Shown: one piece after another, positions 24,853 to 34,613 of the stretch | How the letters are laid out: the number at the start of each line of letters is the position of its first letter | Position numbering within the stretch: the first letter of the stretch is position 1 | Source: Moorella sp. E308F | GTDB taxonomy: Bacteria > Bacillota > DSM-521 > Neomoorellales > Neomoorellaceae | Length of the DNA: 64,000 nt | Assembly: GCF_006538365.1 (NCBI RefSeq) | Contig: NZ_BJKN01000003.1 | Location: 62,432 to 126,431 of the forward strand | Direction: 5' to 3' | Program-made: the position numbers and the translations under genes | Notes under the pieces: model-generated | Database searches by the model: none | Told to the model about the DNA's origin: nothing | Seen by the model: only the letters and a program-made list of their open reading frames with translations

Positions 24853-25281
24853 TCACTTTATAAACTTTATCTTTACCAGCTCCGGCGGCACCCCTAATTC
24901 AGCCGCAAATTCTTCTATGGTTTGTCCATACCTGGGCCGTTCTTCTGCCAACAATAATTCAGCGGTAAAAGCATTGGCGCGGTATTCTTCCGACCCGGTG
25001 ATTATGCAGGTGTTTTCCACCATAAAAAAGTAACCAAGGCCGGCGGGCGATAACTGGTCATGGCCGATTTCGTGGCCGACTATAACCCTTTGCTCTTCTC
25101 TGGGGAGGGAAGAGTTGATCCCGATGAGTTTGCGGCCCATAAACTCCAAGACCATGCCTTTTATTTTGCGGAATGGAAATGGGATGATTTTGATGCCCAG
25201 GCATTCAGCCAGCTTTAAGGGGTCCCTGGTGTTATATTTTTTCACCAGGTCATTTACAGCTTTGATGATGTATTCCTGCAT
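24853..25281 (-). CDS. ImmA/IrrE-type metallopeptidase
   Basis: 142 residues with the zinc motif HEIGH (70-74) and a later EEYRANAFTAELLLA segment typical of the family. In ICEBs1 and related elements ImmA cleaves the ImmR repressor after DNA damage, inducing excision and transfer. Here it lies four genes from a CI-like repressor and next to recA. HicAB lies between it and the repressor. Confidence 0.85.
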   Translation of the reverse strand: MQEYIIKAVNDLVKKYNTRDPLKLAECLGIKIIPFPFRKIKGMVLEFMGRKLIGINSSLPREEQRVIVGHEIGHDQLSPAGLGYFFMVENTCIITGSEEYRANAFTAELLLAEERPRYGQTIEEFAAELGVPPELVKIKFIK

Positions 25282-25338
25282 AAGCCGTCGCTCCCGGAAG
25301 CCCGGAATCGATATTTGTCGAAATATGGCTATATTAAT

Positions 25339-25369
25339 AAAGCTACTTCCATTCTCAGGAAGTAGCTTT
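25339..25369. terminator. Hairpin between hicA and the ImmA-like gene
   Basis: AAAGCTACTTCC / GGAAGTAGCTTT, 12 bp, 7-base loop. It likely ends the hicBA transcript on the minus strand. Confidence 0.65.
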
Positions 25370-25601
25370 AAAGCAAGTTTAGAAATTCTTCTATCGTTAA
25401 TCCCGCTTTATCCAATATGCTCTTTAAGGTTTTCGGTTTCAAGGTTTTGCCGGCATGAACAGGTATAATAACCTGGCGTGCCGGAATGGACCGATGAACC
25501 ATGTGATAGTGGCTACCTTTGATGTATTCAACAGTAAAACCTCCCCGCCTCAAGGCAGCCACGGCATCAACCCCGGTTATTCTTGGCAGGCGGGGACTCA
25601 T
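25368..25601 (-). CDS. hicA: HicA-family mRNA interferase toxin
   Basis: 77 residues with the HicA dsRBD-like pattern: LPRITGVDAVAALRRGGFTVEYIKGSHYHM, the conserved His in GSHYHM, and IPVHAGKTLKPKTLKSILDKAGL. HicA cleaves mRNA independently of the ribosome. It overlaps hicB by four bases, with hicB first in this operon. Confidence 0.9.
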   Translation of the reverse strand: MSPRLPRITGVDAVAALRRGGFTVEYIKGSHYHMVHRSIPARQVIIPVHAGKTLKPKTLKSILDKAGLTIEEFLNLL

Positions 25602-25939
25602 ACAGTAACCTCCACCATATCTTCGCCTTCATTATCGCTTTCAGGTACGGGTTGGCCGGTAATGATGAGATATTCAAGGTAGCAGGCAATTGCCTCACGG
25701 GCGTTTTCCAGGGCTTCTTCCCGGGTATCTCCTTCGGTGACCACGGGGGGTAGGGAAGGAACGGTTACTGTATACCCGGCAATATCACCTTCGCCGGCAG
25801 GTTCGTTCCAGTCTATTTTTATGTTATACCTGCGGGTTATTTTTTGATTGATTAAATTGGCCCTGGCAAAATTAAGCACCATGCGTAGCCGTTCCGGCGG
25901 CAGCTTCGAGAGTGTTTCTAAGTCTTTTTGAGGCAGCAT
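25598..25939 (-). CDS. hicB: HicB-family antitoxin
   Basis: 113 residues. The central part (GDIAGYTVTVPSLPPVVTEGDTREEALENAREAI) is the HicB partial RNase H-like fold that binds HicA. An unusual N-terminal extension of about 40 residues (QKDLETLSKLPPERLRMVLNF) precedes it. No C-terminal HTH is obvious, so DNA binding, if any, may reside elsewhere. Confidence 0.88.
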   Translation of the reverse strand: MLPQKDLETLSKLPPERLRMVLNFARANLINQKITRRYNIKIDWNEPAGEGDIAGYTVTVPSLPPVVTEGDTREEALENAREAIACYLEYLIITGQPVPESDNEGEDMVEVTV

Positions 25940-25965
25940 CTGCCCTCGCCCCTTTTTGTTTGGAT

Positions 25966-26421
25966 TTATTTACCTTTCTCTTTCTCTTTTTCTTTCTTCA
26001 GGGTTTTCCAGGCGAACTTTAGGAATTCTATTATATCCTCTTTATCCTCTTCGTCCAAGGGCGCCCCGTTGAACTGGACGTTGCTTTGTCTAAGGAATTC
26101 TTCCAATTCTATATTGCTGGGCGGTTCGTCTCGGTTATACCATTCTCTTGTGTCTATAGGTTTGGTCCGCTTTTCCTTTCCCTCTGGGGGGTATTTTTGA
26201 TCGTGAGTTTTTTCCTGAAGAGAACGGGGCTCATCTTCCAGACCAAGGAGATAGTCCACGGATACGTCTAATATTTCAGCCAAACGGCGAAATAGATCGG
26301 GGTTACCGCGCCTCTTCCCTTTTTCTATATCGTAATAATAAGGAGCCGAGATTCCTAGTTGTTCGGCTATTTTATGTCCTGACAAGCCCTTCTTTTCTCG
26401 GACCTCTCTAATCCTATTCAT
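25966..26421 (-). CDS. XRE-family repressor (CI/ImmR-like)
   Basis: 151 residues. An N-terminal HTH (REKKGLSGHKIAEQLGISAP, DIEKGKRRGNPDLFRRLAEIL) is followed by an acidic, lysine-ending tail that would be the protease target in ImmR-type systems. The start codon is preceded by AAAGGA at good distance. It is divergent from a Cro-sized HTH gene across an operator-rich region, so it is the likely master repressor of the element. Confidence 0.8.
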   Translation of the reverse strand: MNRIREVREKKGLSGHKIAEQLGISAPYYYDIEKGKRRGNPDLFRRLAEILDVSVDYLLGLEDEPRSLQEKTHDQKYPPEGKEKRTKPIDTREWYNRDEPPSNIELEEFLRQSNVQFNGAPLDEEDKEDIIEFLKFAWKTLKKEKEKEKGK

Positions 26422-26438
26422 AGTCATTATCCTTTCAG

Positions 26439-26585
26439 CTATTAGCTTATTTTAGTTTAAACCATAAAAAATAACAAAGCAATAAGCTAATAGAAGAATA
26501 AATGAGCTGTATGCTAGCTATTAGCTATTATGGTATGCTATAAGCTTATATTGCTGTTGAAAAAAGATAGCAAATAGCTTACACT
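26439..26585. promoter_or_regulatory. Operator region between divergent HTH genes, with rightward promoter
   Basis: Inverted copies CTATTAGCTTATT (26439-26451) and AATAAGCTAATAG (26481-26493), a related GCTAGCTATTAGCTATTA at 26513-26530, and the palindrome TATAAGCTTATA (26539-26550). The rightward promoter is TTGAAA (26557-26562), 17-base spacer, TACACT (26580-26585), overlapped by another partial copy, AGCAAATAGCTTA. This is the layout of a CI/Cro-type switch. Confidence 0.7.
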
Positions 26586-26611
26586 GGGTTTAAGATAGGA
26601 GGCAACCACAA

Positions 26612-26812
26612 ATGGAACATTTAAGAGATATGATTTCGGCCCGACTCAAGGAAAAACAAATATCGCTTAAACAACTTGCAAAGATGACAGGGTATACCCC
26701 TGCTTATATTTCCGATCTTCTCCGAAGTAAAAGAAGATTAAATGAGGACACGCTTTACCGTATTTGCTCTGCCTTAGACCTCGAAATAGCAGTGATACCT
26801 GGTAGAGATTAA
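26612..26812 (+). CDS. Small XRE/Cro-like DNA-binding protein
   Basis: 66 residues, one HTH domain only (ISLKQLAKMTGYTPAYISDLLRSKRRL, then DTLYRICSALDLEIAVI). AGGAGG precedes the ATG. It faces away from the 26421 repressor, so it resembles a Cro-type counter-regulator. Confidence 0.75.
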   Translation: MEHLRDMISARLKEKQISLKQLAKMTGYTPAYISDLLRSKRRLNEDTLYRICSALDLEIAVIPGRD

Positions 26813-26925
26813 ATCGATTGTTACTAATAGGGTTAATATCAATTTGATGTTTAATTTTTATATTCGTCTTTTTCTATACCATATCCTTCCATTGAAACAG
26901 TGAAAAATCCAGGGAGAGGATAAAA

Positions 26926-27651
26926 GTGCCGGAGCAACCTTATATAGCCGTAGTATGCCCATCAGAAGATAAAATCCAGAGAAAAAACCGGACACCAGAC
27001 GCGGAACGGAAGTGGCGCAAACGACATGGGTTACCTCCACTGCGGGAACAAGGTAAACGCGGACCTGGCAAAGCTCCTAGGGCGGATCGCCAGGAGGTAG
27101 CTAGGGCCGTAGCCAGGGCGATAGTGAATAATCCCGTAGCTACCGCTAAAGTCCTGGCCGAACTTGCAGGCCTGATCAGGGAAGAAGCAGGCGAAAAGGA
27201 CCGAAAGGCTGCCGCTGAACGGGTGCGCCAGGCATTGAAGGACCTGCAGAAAATGCCAGGGCTGGCCGGAGATGAAGCCCTGGCTGAAGCTGTCCGCCAG
27301 GCATTTATGAAGCGCGAAGAAGAAAAAGAGAGGCGGCGCCAGGAACGGAAAAGAGAAGCAGCTGAAGTGAGTACCTCTCAATATGATGAAGATATCCAAT
27401 GGCTGATGGAACAGCAAGCCATACATGCCATCGAAATGAGTAAAGGGACAAAAATTGGAGGGATGGATTTACTTAAGTGGGCCGGGAGCGCCTATGAACT
27501 CGATGATAGCCGCAATAAGTACATATGCACCCTTGAGCCGACGAGTCGGCCGGCGGACCTGCCGTTAATGATATCCACACTGGGTAATATAACCGTTGCC
27601 AGCGGGTTCAAAAAAGGTAAGGGCGGCGGCAAAAAACCTATCCTTCCATAA
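26926..27651 (+). CDS. Hypothetical charged protein
   Basis: 241 residues from a GTG start with AGGGAGAGGA upstream. The middle is a long, highly charged helical stretch (about 85-150), likely coiled coil (KREEEKERRRQERKREAAE). The C-terminus is glycine- and lysine-rich. A terminator follows directly. A decayed copy of its first bases lies at 21072. I cannot name the family. Confidence 0.6.
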   Translation: MPEQPYIAVVCPSEDKIQRKNRTPDAERKWRKRHGLPPLREQGKRGPGKAPRADRQEVARAVARAIVNNPVATAKVLAELAGLIREEAGEKDRKAAAERVRQALKDLQKMPGLAGDEALAEAVRQAFMKREEEKERRRQERKREAAEVSTSQYDEDIQWLMEQQAIHAIEMSKGTKIGGMDLLKWAGSAYELDDSRNKYICTLEPTSRPADLPLMISTLGNITVASGFKKGKGGGKKPILP

Positions 27652-27654
27652 AAT

Positions 27655-27683
27655 ACCGGGCCTAACCCGGCTTTTTTATTTTT
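27655..27683 (+). terminator. Intrinsic terminator
   Basis: CCGGG-CCTAA-CCCGG followed by CTTTTTTATTTTT. Confidence 0.85.
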
Positions 27684-27739
27684 AAGGACAGGCCGGTTTG
27701 GCAAGTTTGGCCACATATGTATATCTTGAGGTGGTCCGC

Positions 27740-27919
27740 ATGGAAATAAAAAACCGTTTCGGCACCATAACGGTTCACATGCCATCGAGGCCTCCTACGC
27801 CCGAGGAGGAAAGAAGGTTATATGCAGTACTTGTAGAATGTTTAATTGAAAAGAAGCCAGTAGTACGGGAGGGCCAGAAAAGCAAGGAAAACCTTACAGA
27901 AAAGGCATTGGCGGTTTAG
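27740..27919 (+). CDS. Small protein at the right end of the element
   Basis: 59 residues opening with MEIKNRFGTITVHMPSRPPT and then a charged helix. TTGAGGTGG precedes the ATG. The stop codon lies at the junction with the prkA remnant. Proteins of this kind are, from memory and with low certainty, found near site-specific recombinase genes of clostridial elements; a role in excision is possible. Confidence 0.5.
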   Translation: MEIKNRFGTITVHMPSRPPTPEEERRLYAVLVECLIEKKPVVREGQKSKENLTEKALAV

Positions 27920-28972
27920 TGCTATGAGGTAACAGCCGACGAGGTAATAATTGCCCACACCAATGAAGCAGAATACCGGGCCTTTATCAGCAACCCCAAG
28001 AATGAAGCCCTGCAGTCAAGGATTATGGTTATTGCTATTCCCTATAACCTGAAGGTGCGGGATGAGGTAAAGATTTATCAAAAACTGATCCGCCAGAGCG
28101 ATATTACCGTCCACATTGCCCCCTTTGCCCTTCATGCGGCAGCCATTTTCTCCATCCTGTCACGCTTAAAGGAATCGAAAAAACAGGGTATGGACCTCTT
28201 GAAGAAGATGAAGCTTTATGACGGCGAGGATGTTGAGGGCTTTAAGCAAAAGGACGTCCTGGAACTCATGAATGAAGTCGAGGGGGAGGGGATGAGCGGT
28301 GTCGACCCCCGCTATGTCATCAACCGCATTTCCAGCGCCCTGATAACTGCCGACACCCGCTGCATCAATGCCCTGGATATCCTGAGGGCTTTGAAGGACG
28401 GCCTGGATCAGCATCCTTCCATAACTAAAGAAGATAAGGAACGCTTCATCAATTTCATTGCCATGGCGCGCCAGGAATACGACGAATACGCCAAAAAGGA
28501 AGTCCAGCGGGCCTTTGTTTACTCCTATGAAGAATCGGCCCGGGCCCTGTTTAACAACTACCTGGATAATGTGGAGGCCTATGTCAACAAGACCAAAGTC
28601 CGCGATCCCATTACCGATGAAGAGATGGATCCTGATGAAAAGCTCATGCGCTCTATTGAAGAACAAATCGGCGTTACTGAGAACGCCAAGAAGGCCTTCC
28701 GGGAAGAGATCCTCATCCGCCTTTCTTCCTATGCGCGTAAGGGCAAGACCTTTGACTATAACTCTCACGAGCGCCTGCGGGAGGCCATTGAGAAAAAGCT
28801 TTTTGCCGATATGAAGGATATTATCAAGATTACCACTTCCACCCGGACGCCGGACCCGGAGCAGTTGAAGCGCATTAACGCCGTTGTCGACCGCCTCATT
28901 TCCCAGCACGGCTATTGCCCGGTCTGCGCCAACGAGCTGTTGAAATACACCGGCAGCCTCTTAAACCGCTAG
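27920..28972 (+). pseudogene. prkA: prkA, 5'-truncated by element insertion
   Basis: The frame after the TAG at 27917 reads YEVTADEVIIAHTNEAEY and onward, matching PrkA from about residue 340 to its end (GSLLNR). The AAA+ ATPase half with the P-loop is absent. PrkA is a sporulation-associated serine kinase/AAA+ protein, normally about 630 residues, in an operon with yhbH and spoVR, which follow here. Homology extends about 30 codons upstream of the first in-frame ATG (28025), so this is a break and not a short gene. The missing half should lie beyond the left end of the window. Confidence 0.85.
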
Positions 28973-28988
28973 ACCCGGGGTGATGACC

Positions 28989-30152
28989 ATGGATACCCAG
29001 TACATCCTTTCGCGGGAAGACTGGTCCCTGCACCGGAAAGGCTATCTGGACCAGCAGCGGCACCAGGAAAAGGTGCGCGAAGCCATCAGGAAAAATCTAC
29101 CCCAGATTATTACCGAAGAAAGTATTATCATGGGCAAGGGCAAAAAGGTGGTCAGGATACCCATCAGGAGCCTGGAGGAGTATCACTTTCGTTTCAATTA
29201 TAACCAGGGCCGGAACGTTGGCCAGGGCAGCGGCGGTACCCGGAAGGGAACGGTCATCGGCCGCGAGGCCCCTGAGGGTGCCGGTAAAGGATCGGGAGCG
29301 GGCGATCAGCCGGGGGTTGACTATTACGAAGCCGAGGTTACCCTGGAGGAAGTCCAGGAAATGCTTTTCCGGGACCTGGAGCTTCCCAATCTTCAGGAAA
29401 AGAAAAAACCCATCCTGGCTTCGCCCACCTATGAATTTCGCGACGTCCGCCGCAAAGGTCTCATGGGTAACCTGGACAAAAAACGCACCCTCCTGGAGAA
29501 TCTCAAACGCAATGCCATGAAGGGGAAGCTCTGCATTGGCGGCATCACCCCGGAAGACCTGCGGTTTAAAACCTGGGAGGAAAAAATGCGTTATGAGACC
29601 AGTGCCGTGGTTTTTGCCATGATGGATACCTCCGGCAGCATGGGGACCTATGAGAAGTATATCGCCCGGACTTTCTTTTTCTGGATGGTGCGTTTTCTGC
29701 GCACCAGGTACCAGCAAGTGGAAATTGTCTTTATCGCCCACCACACCCAGGCCAGGGAAGTCTCTGAAGAAGAATTCTTTGCCAGGGGCGAAAGCGGCGG
29801 CACCCGCTGTTCCTCGGCCTACCAGCTGGCCCTGGAGATTATTGATAAGCGCTATCCCCCGGCGGATTATAATATCTACCCCTTTCATTTTACCGACGGC
29901 GATAATCTTCCCAGCGACAATGAGGCCTGCCTGGAGGCCGTGCAGCAGCTCTTGCCCAAAGTAAATCTCCTGGGCTACGGGGAAATTGTCAACCCTTATT
30001 ACCGCACCAGCACCCTGATGAATGTCCTGAAACGCATCAAGGATGAACGCCTGGTGACAGTGGCCATCAAAGATAAAAGTGAGGTTTACCAGGCCCTGCG
30101 CCAATTTTTTGCTGGCTCAAAAGGGAGGGAGCTCGGTGAAACAAGAATATAA
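28989..30152 (+). CDS. yhbH: YhbH/YeaH family protein (DUF444, vWA-like)
   Basis: 387 residues. A vWA-like metal-ion site DTSGSMG begins at residue 213. The first third is basic and glycine-rich (about 85-110). In Bacillus, YhbH is made in early sporulation and is encoded with PrkA and SpoVR; the E. coli equivalents YeaG/YeaH/YcgB act in stationary-phase stress. GGGG lies upstream of the ATG. With prkA truncated, expression must come from a new promoter or from the element. Confidence 0.92.
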   Translation: MDTQYILSREDWSLHRKGYLDQQRHQEKVREAIRKNLPQIITEESIIMGKGKKVVRIPIRSLEEYHFRFNYNQGRNVGQGSGGTRKGTVIGREAPEGAGKGSGAGDQPGVDYYEAEVTLEEVQEMLFRDLELPNLQEKKKPILASPTYEFRDVRRKGLMGNLDKKRTLLENLKRNAMKGKLCIGGITPEDLRFKTWEEKMRYETSAVVFAMMDTSGSMGTYEKYIARTFFFWMVRFLRTRYQQVEIVFIAHHTQAREVSEEEFFARGESGGTRCSSAYQLALEIIDKRYPPADYNIYPFHFTDGDNLPSDNEACLEAVQQLLPKVNLLGYGEIVNPYYRTSTLMNVLKRIKDERLVTVAIKDKSEVYQALRQFFAGSKGRELGETRI

Positions 30153-31533
30153 GGCCCTTGCCAGAGCCATCGAAGTCATTCACGACCAAGCCAGGCAATT
30201 TGGCCTGGACTTTTTTCCCATGCGTTTTGAACTCTGCCCGGCCGATGTAATCTATGCCTTTGGCGCCTATGGCATGCCCACCAGGTTTACCCACTGGACC
30301 TTTGGCAAGCATTTCTATAAAATGAAGCTCCAGTATGACTTCAACCTGAGCCGGATTTACGAATTGGTCATCAATTCCGACCCCTGCTATGCCTTTTTAC
30401 TGGAGGGCAATGACCTGATCCAGAATAAACTGGTCATTGCCCACGTCTTCGCTCATAGCGATTTTTTTAAGAATAATATTCACTTTGCTCCTACTTCCCG
30501 CCACATGGTGGAAACCATGGCCGCCCATGCAGCAAAAATAAGAGAGTACGAGTTTAAATACGGCCGCCGGGAGGTAGAGATTTTCCTCGACGCCGCCCTG
30601 TCCATCCAGGAGCATATCGAGCCCCCGGCCATTTTTCCGGTAGCGGAAGAGGAGGGGGAAAAGGACACGGGGCATCACCACCCTCCGGAGACACCCTATG
30701 ATGACCTGTGGGCCCTGGACGGCAAACCGAAGGAACAGCCCAGGGAACGTACCCGCAAAATACCCCCGCGGCCAACAAAGGATATGCTGGCCTTTATCAT
30801 GAAACACAGCCCCGAGCTGGAGGACTGGCAGCGGGACATCCTGGCTATAGTCCGGGAAGAAATGCGGTATTTCTGGCCCCAGATGGAGACGAAAATCATA
30901 AATGAAGGCTGGGCCACCTACTGGCACGCCCGCATTATGCGGGAACTTGATTTAACAGAAGAAGAAACCATTGAATTTGCCCACCTCCATGCCAGCGTCA
31001 CCCAGCCGGGTAAAATGCAGATCAACCCCTATTATGTGGGCAGCAAGATCTTTGAGGATATTGAAAAGCGCTGGGATAAACCCTCCCAGGAAGAAAGGGA
31101 ACGCTACGGCCGCCAGGGTGGGGAGGGCCGGGCCAAGATTTTTGAAGTCCGCAGCTGTGAAAACGACATCTCTTTCCTGCGCAACTACCTGACCCGGGAA
31201 CTGGTGGAAGAGCTGGATCTCTTTCTTTACCAGAAGGTAGGGTCGGAATGGGTAGTTGTGGAGAAGGACTGGGAAAAAGTGCGGGACGGCCTAGTCAGCC
31301 GCCTCACCAACTGCGGTTTTCCCTATATCGTTGTTGAGGATGGCGACTACCAGCGCCGGGGCGAGCTCTATCTCAAGCATTGCTATGAAGACCTGGAACT
31401 GGATGTCCCTTACCTGGAAAAGACCCTGCCCTACGTTTACCTGTTGTGGGGCCGGCCGGTCCACCTGGAAACCGTCATTGACGGCAAGAAGGCTGTTTTT
31501 AGTTATGACGGCAAGAAAAATAGCCGTCGCTGA
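30136..31533 (+). CDS. spoVR: SpoVR family stage V sporulation protein
   Basis: 465 residues from a GTG start preceded by GGGAGGGAG, overlapping yhbH by 17 bases. Family features: [19 protein letters not shown], the conserved [28 protein letters not shown] block, and [11 protein letters not shown]. SpoVR takes part in spore cortex formation in Bacillus. It ends the prkA-yhbH-spoVR set. Confidence 0.95.
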   Translation: MKQEYKALARAIEVIHDQARQFGLDFFPMRFELCPADVIYAFGAYGMPTRFTHWTFGKHFYKMKLQYDFNLSRIYELVINSDPCYAFLLEGNDLIQNKLVIAHVFAHSDFFKNNIHFAPTSRHMVETMAAHAAKIREYEFKYGRREVEIFLDAALSIQEHIEPPAIFPVAEEEGEKDTGHHHPPETPYDDLWALDGKPKEQPRERTRKIPPRPTKDMLAFIMKHSPELEDWQRDILAIVREEMRYFWPQMETKIINEGWATYWHARIMRELDLTEEETIEFAHLHASVTQPGKMQINPYYVGSKIFEDIEKRWDKPSQEERERYGRQGGEGRAKIFEVRSCENDISFLRNYLTRELVEELDLFLYQKVGSEWVVVEKDWEKVRDGLVSRLTNCGFPYIVVEDGDYQRRGELYLKHCYEDLELDVPYLEKTLPYVYLLWGRPVHLETVIDGKKAVFSYDGKKNSRR

Positions 31534-31652
31534 TTTCCAGGCAGGATTTCCTTTTTTAATGTGGAAATATCTTTAATTATGTACGGCTGGAGAAATAAAT
31601 ATTTTGCTCTCAGATTTCTTGTCACTGACTTCTAAGTATGGGGGGAGTATGG

Positions 31653-32951
31653 TTGTACTGGAACGAAAGATACGAGTGTATGCCGGAGGAAGAGTTAAGG
31701 GAACTCCAGCTGGAACGCCTCCAGGCAACGGTCAAAAGGGCCTTTTTCAACGTCCCCTTTTACCGCAAAGCTTTCCAGGCCATCGGCCTGGAACCGGGCG
31801 ATATTAAAAGCCTGGATGATCTCCAGAAATTGCCCTTTACCACCAAACAGGATTTACGGGACAATTATCCCTTTGGCATGTTTGCCGTACCTATGAGCGA
31901 AGTGGTACGCATCCACTCTTCATCGGGTACGACCGGCAAGCCGACGGTGGTCGGTTATACCCGCCATGATATTGACGTCTGGGCCGAGCTCATGGCCCGG
32001 GCCCTGGTCTGCGGCGGGACAACCCGTCACGATATTATCCAGAACGCCTATGGTTACGGCCTCTTTACCGGCGGCTTGGGGATTCATTACGGCGCGGAGC
32101 GCCTGGGCGCGTCTGTTATCCCCATCTCCGGCGGCAATACCAAGCGCCAGGTAATGATCATGAAGGATTACGGCAGTACGGTTCTTACCTGTACTCCCTC
32201 CTATGCCCTGCACATTGCCGAGGTAATGGCTGAGATGGGCATCAGCCCGGAGGAATTAAAACTCCGGTGCGGTATTTTTGGTGCCGAACCTTGGTCGGAA
32301 AACATGCGCCAGGAGATCGAGAAGCGGCTGGGGATCAGCGCTGTTGATATCTACGGCCTGAGCGAAGTTATCGGTCCCGGCGTAGGTATTGAGTGCCAGG
32401 AGAAGAACGGCCTGCATGTTTTTGGCGATCACTTCCTGGTAGAAGTCATTGACCCGGTAACGGAGAAGCCGGTACCGCCGGGACAGCTGGGCGAGCTGGT
32501 CATTACGTCCCTCACGAAAGAGGCCCTGCCGGTCATTCGCTACCGGACGAGGGACATCACCACTCTAATCCCCGGGACGTGCTCCTGCGGCCGTACTTAC
32601 GCCCGGGTGGCCCGCTTCACCGGCCGGACGGACGACATGCTCATTATCCGCGGGGTTAATATCTTCCCCTCCCAGGTGGAGAGCGTCCTCCTGGAAATGG
32701 GCGGTACCGAGCCCCATTACCTCCTCATTGTCGACCGCCAGGGAGCCCTGGACACCCTGGAGGTCAAGGTAGAGGTTTCGGATTCCCTTTTCTCCGATAA
32801 AGTCCGGGGCCTGGAAGAACTGGAAAAACGCCTGGTCAGTGAGCTGGAAAGCACCCTGGGAATCAGCGTGAAAGTTACCCTGGTGGAGCCTAAAACCATC
32901 GATCGCAGCGAAGGCAAGGCCGTCAGGGTAATTGACAAGCGGAAGATATGA
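31653..32951 (+). CDS. paaK: Phenylacetate-CoA ligase family protein
   Basis: 432 residues. Adenylate-forming motifs: [38 protein letters not shown] and [16 protein letters not shown]. PaaK activates aryl acids to CoA thioesters. TTG 31653 ([10 protein letters not shown]) has GGGGGAG upstream and fits the family start better than the in-frame ATG at 31638. It is followed by a tandem ACT-domain protein, a pairing common in anaerobes and often linked to indolepyruvate/arylpyruvate oxidation; no iorAB genes are in the window. Confidence 0.92.
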   Translation: MYWNERYECMPEEELRELQLERLQATVKRAFFNVPFYRKAFQAIGLEPGDIKSLDDLQKLPFTTKQDLRDNYPFGMFAVPMSEVVRIHSSSGTTGKPTVVGYTRHDIDVWAELMARALVCGGTTRHDIIQNAYGYGLFTGGLGIHYGAERLGASVIPISGGNTKRQVMIMKDYGSTVLTCTPSYALHIAEVMAEMGISPEELKLRCGIFGAEPWSENMRQEIEKRLGISAVDIYGLSEVIGPGVGIECQEKNGLHVFGDHFLVEVIDPVTEKPVPPGQLGELVITSLTKEALPVIRYRTRDITTLIPGTCSCGRTYARVARFTGRTDDMLIIRGVNIFPSQVESVLLEMGGTEPHYLLIVDRQGALDTLEVKVEVSDSLFSDKVRGLEELEKRLVSELESTLGISVKVTLVEPKTIDRSEGKAVRVIDKRKI

Positions 32952-32964
32952 GAGGGGCGAGACT

Positions 32965-33396
32965 ATGAAAATCAAGCAGCTCTCGGTTTTCCTGGAGAAC
33001 AAGTCGGGCCGGCTGGCAGCAGTAACGCGCCTGCTGGCCGGGCAGGGGATCAACATCCGCGCCCTGTCCATTGCCGACACTTCTGACTTTGGCATTTTAC
33101 GCCTCATCGTCAACGATCCTGAACAGGCCTACCGCGCCCTGAAGGAAGCGGGTTTCACCGTCAGCCTCACCGAGGTCCTGGGGGTGGAAATGCCGGACCG
33201 GCCCGGGGGTTTGAGTAACATCCTTTCTATCCTTGAAGAAGCCGGCATCAACATCGAATACCTCTATGCCTTTATCGGTAAGGGCGATAACGGTGCCCTG
33301 GTGATTTTCCGCGTCGAAGAGCTGGATAAAGCTATTACGATTCTCCAGGATAAGGGAATTACTATTGTGGAGGGTGAAAGGATCTACCGCCTCTGA
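32965..33396 (+). CDS. Tandem ACT-domain protein
   Basis: 143 residues made of two ACT domains (residues 1-66 and 70-143), with GRLAAVTRLLAGQGINIRAL and RPGGLSNILSILEEAGINIEY as the ligand-facing turns. No catalytic domain, so probably an amino-acid sensor linked to the neighbouring PaaK-type ligase. Short spacing (13 nt) supports co-transcription. Confidence 0.92.
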   Translation: MKIKQLSVFLENKSGRLAAVTRLLAGQGINIRALSIADTSDFGILRLIVNDPEQAYRALKEAGFTVSLTEVLGVEMPDRPGGLSNILSILEEAGINIEYLYAFIGKGDNGALVIFRVEELDKAITILQDKGITIVEGERIYRL

Positions 33397-33441
33397 AGAT
33401 CCCACCTCTCCCTCCCAGTATTATGAAGGAGATGAAACCAA

Positions 33442-34545
33442 GTGGCCACTGCACCTCAATGCCGGGAAGCCATCCTGACCATTAAGCCCTACGTACCTGG
33501 TAAACCCATTGAAGAAGTCCAGCGGGAACTGGGGGTTAAGGATGTAATTAAACTGGCATCTAATGAGAATCCCCTGGGCCCATCGCCGGATGCCGTCCAG
33601 GCTTTACAAGAGGCCAGCGAGAGGGTTTACCTGTACCCCGACGGAAACTGCTATTACTTGAAAAATGCCCTGGCGGAAAAACTGGGTGTTTCCCCGGAGA
33701 ATCTCATTGTGGGTAATGGAACTGATGAGATAATAAAAATGCTGGCCGAGACTTACCTCAACCCCGGAGATGAAATAGTTGTCGCTGATCCTACTTTTTC
33801 CGAGTATGAGTTTGCCGCCCAGGTCATGGCCGGTCGGGCCATCAAGGTACCCTGCCGTAGTTTCCGTCACGACTTGAAGGCCATGGCCGCCAGGATAACG
33901 CCCCGGACACGGATGGTCTTCATCTGTAATCCCAACAACCCCACGGGGACCATTGTCGGCCAGATGGTCCTGGACAGCTTTTTAAAGGAAGTACCTCCTT
34001 CCGTCCTGGTGGTGCTGGATGAAGCCTATGCCGATTACGTAACGGCCGAGCACTATCCTGACAGCCTGGCCTATATCCGCCACGGACGGGCCAACGTCAT
34101 TGTCCTGCGTACTTTTTCCAAAATTTACGGCTTGGCGGGCCTGCGCGTGGGATACGGCGTGGCTGTGCCGGAAATTATCAGGAACTTGAACCGGGTGCGG
34201 GAGCCCTTTAACGTCAATCTCTTAGCTCAGGCGGCGGCCATTGCTGCCCTCAAGGATGAGGCCCATTACAAGAAGAGCCGGGAAGTAAATATAGAAGGCA
34301 AACAGTACCTCTACGAACAGTTTGCAGCCCTGGGTCTGCAGTATGTTCCTACAGAGGCCAATTTCATCTTTGTCGACATCCAGCGGGACAGCCGCACCGT
34401 TTTCCAGGAGCTTTTAAAAAGAGGTGTGATTGTCCGTACCGGCGATATCTTTGGCTATGATACTTACCTGCGGGTGACCATAGGTACACCGCGGCAGAAT
34501 GAACGCTTTATCCAGGCCCTGCGGGAAGTTTTGGGTCGGGCGTAA
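33442..34545 (+). CDS. hisC: Histidinol-phosphate aminotransferase
   Basis: 367 residues, class I/II PLP aminotransferase. Motifs: SNENPLGPSP, GNGTDEII, NPNNPTGT, DEAYADY and the PLP lysine in RTFSKIYGLAGLRVGYG (K227). HisC makes histidinol phosphate; related enzymes also act on aromatic amino acids, which would fit the PaaK/ACT neighbours. GTG start with AAGGAG. Confidence 0.93.
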   Translation: MATAPQCREAILTIKPYVPGKPIEEVQRELGVKDVIKLASNENPLGPSPDAVQALQEASERVYLYPDGNCYYLKNALAEKLGVSPENLIVGNGTDEIIKMLAETYLNPGDEIVVADPTFSEYEFAAQVMAGRAIKVPCRSFRHDLKAMAARITPRTRMVFICNPNNPTGTIVGQMVLDSFLKEVPPSVLVVLDEAYADYVTAEHYPDSLAYIRHGRANVIVLRTFSKIYGLAGLRVGYGVAVPEIIRNLNRVREPFNVNLLAQAAAIAALKDEAHYKKSREVNIEGKQYLYEQFAALGLQYVPTEANFIFVDIQRDSRTVFQELLKRGVIVRTGDIFGYDTYLRVTIGTPRQNERFIQALREVLGRA

Positions 34546-34560
34546 AAATCAGGAATATAT

Positions 34561-34613
34561 CCCTCCTTTCCTTGATATTTATGTTATAGCAGGATTGAAA
34601 GGAGGGATTTTTT
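34561..34613 (+). promoter_or_regulatory. Hairpin sequestering the gerM-like ribosome site; terminator-like
   Basis: CCCTCCTTTC (34561-34570) pairs with GAAAGGAGGG (34597-34606), followed by ATTTTTTTG. The 3' arm contains the ribosome binding site of the next gene, whose TTG start is at the end of the T-run. It could terminate hisC transcripts and also hide the ribosome site. Confidence 0.65.

Noticed and set aside
28025-28972. Short prkA starting at the internal ATG as a normal gene
   Set aside because: PrkA-like sequence continues in frame for about 30 codons upstream of this ATG to the element junction, so truncation explains it better.
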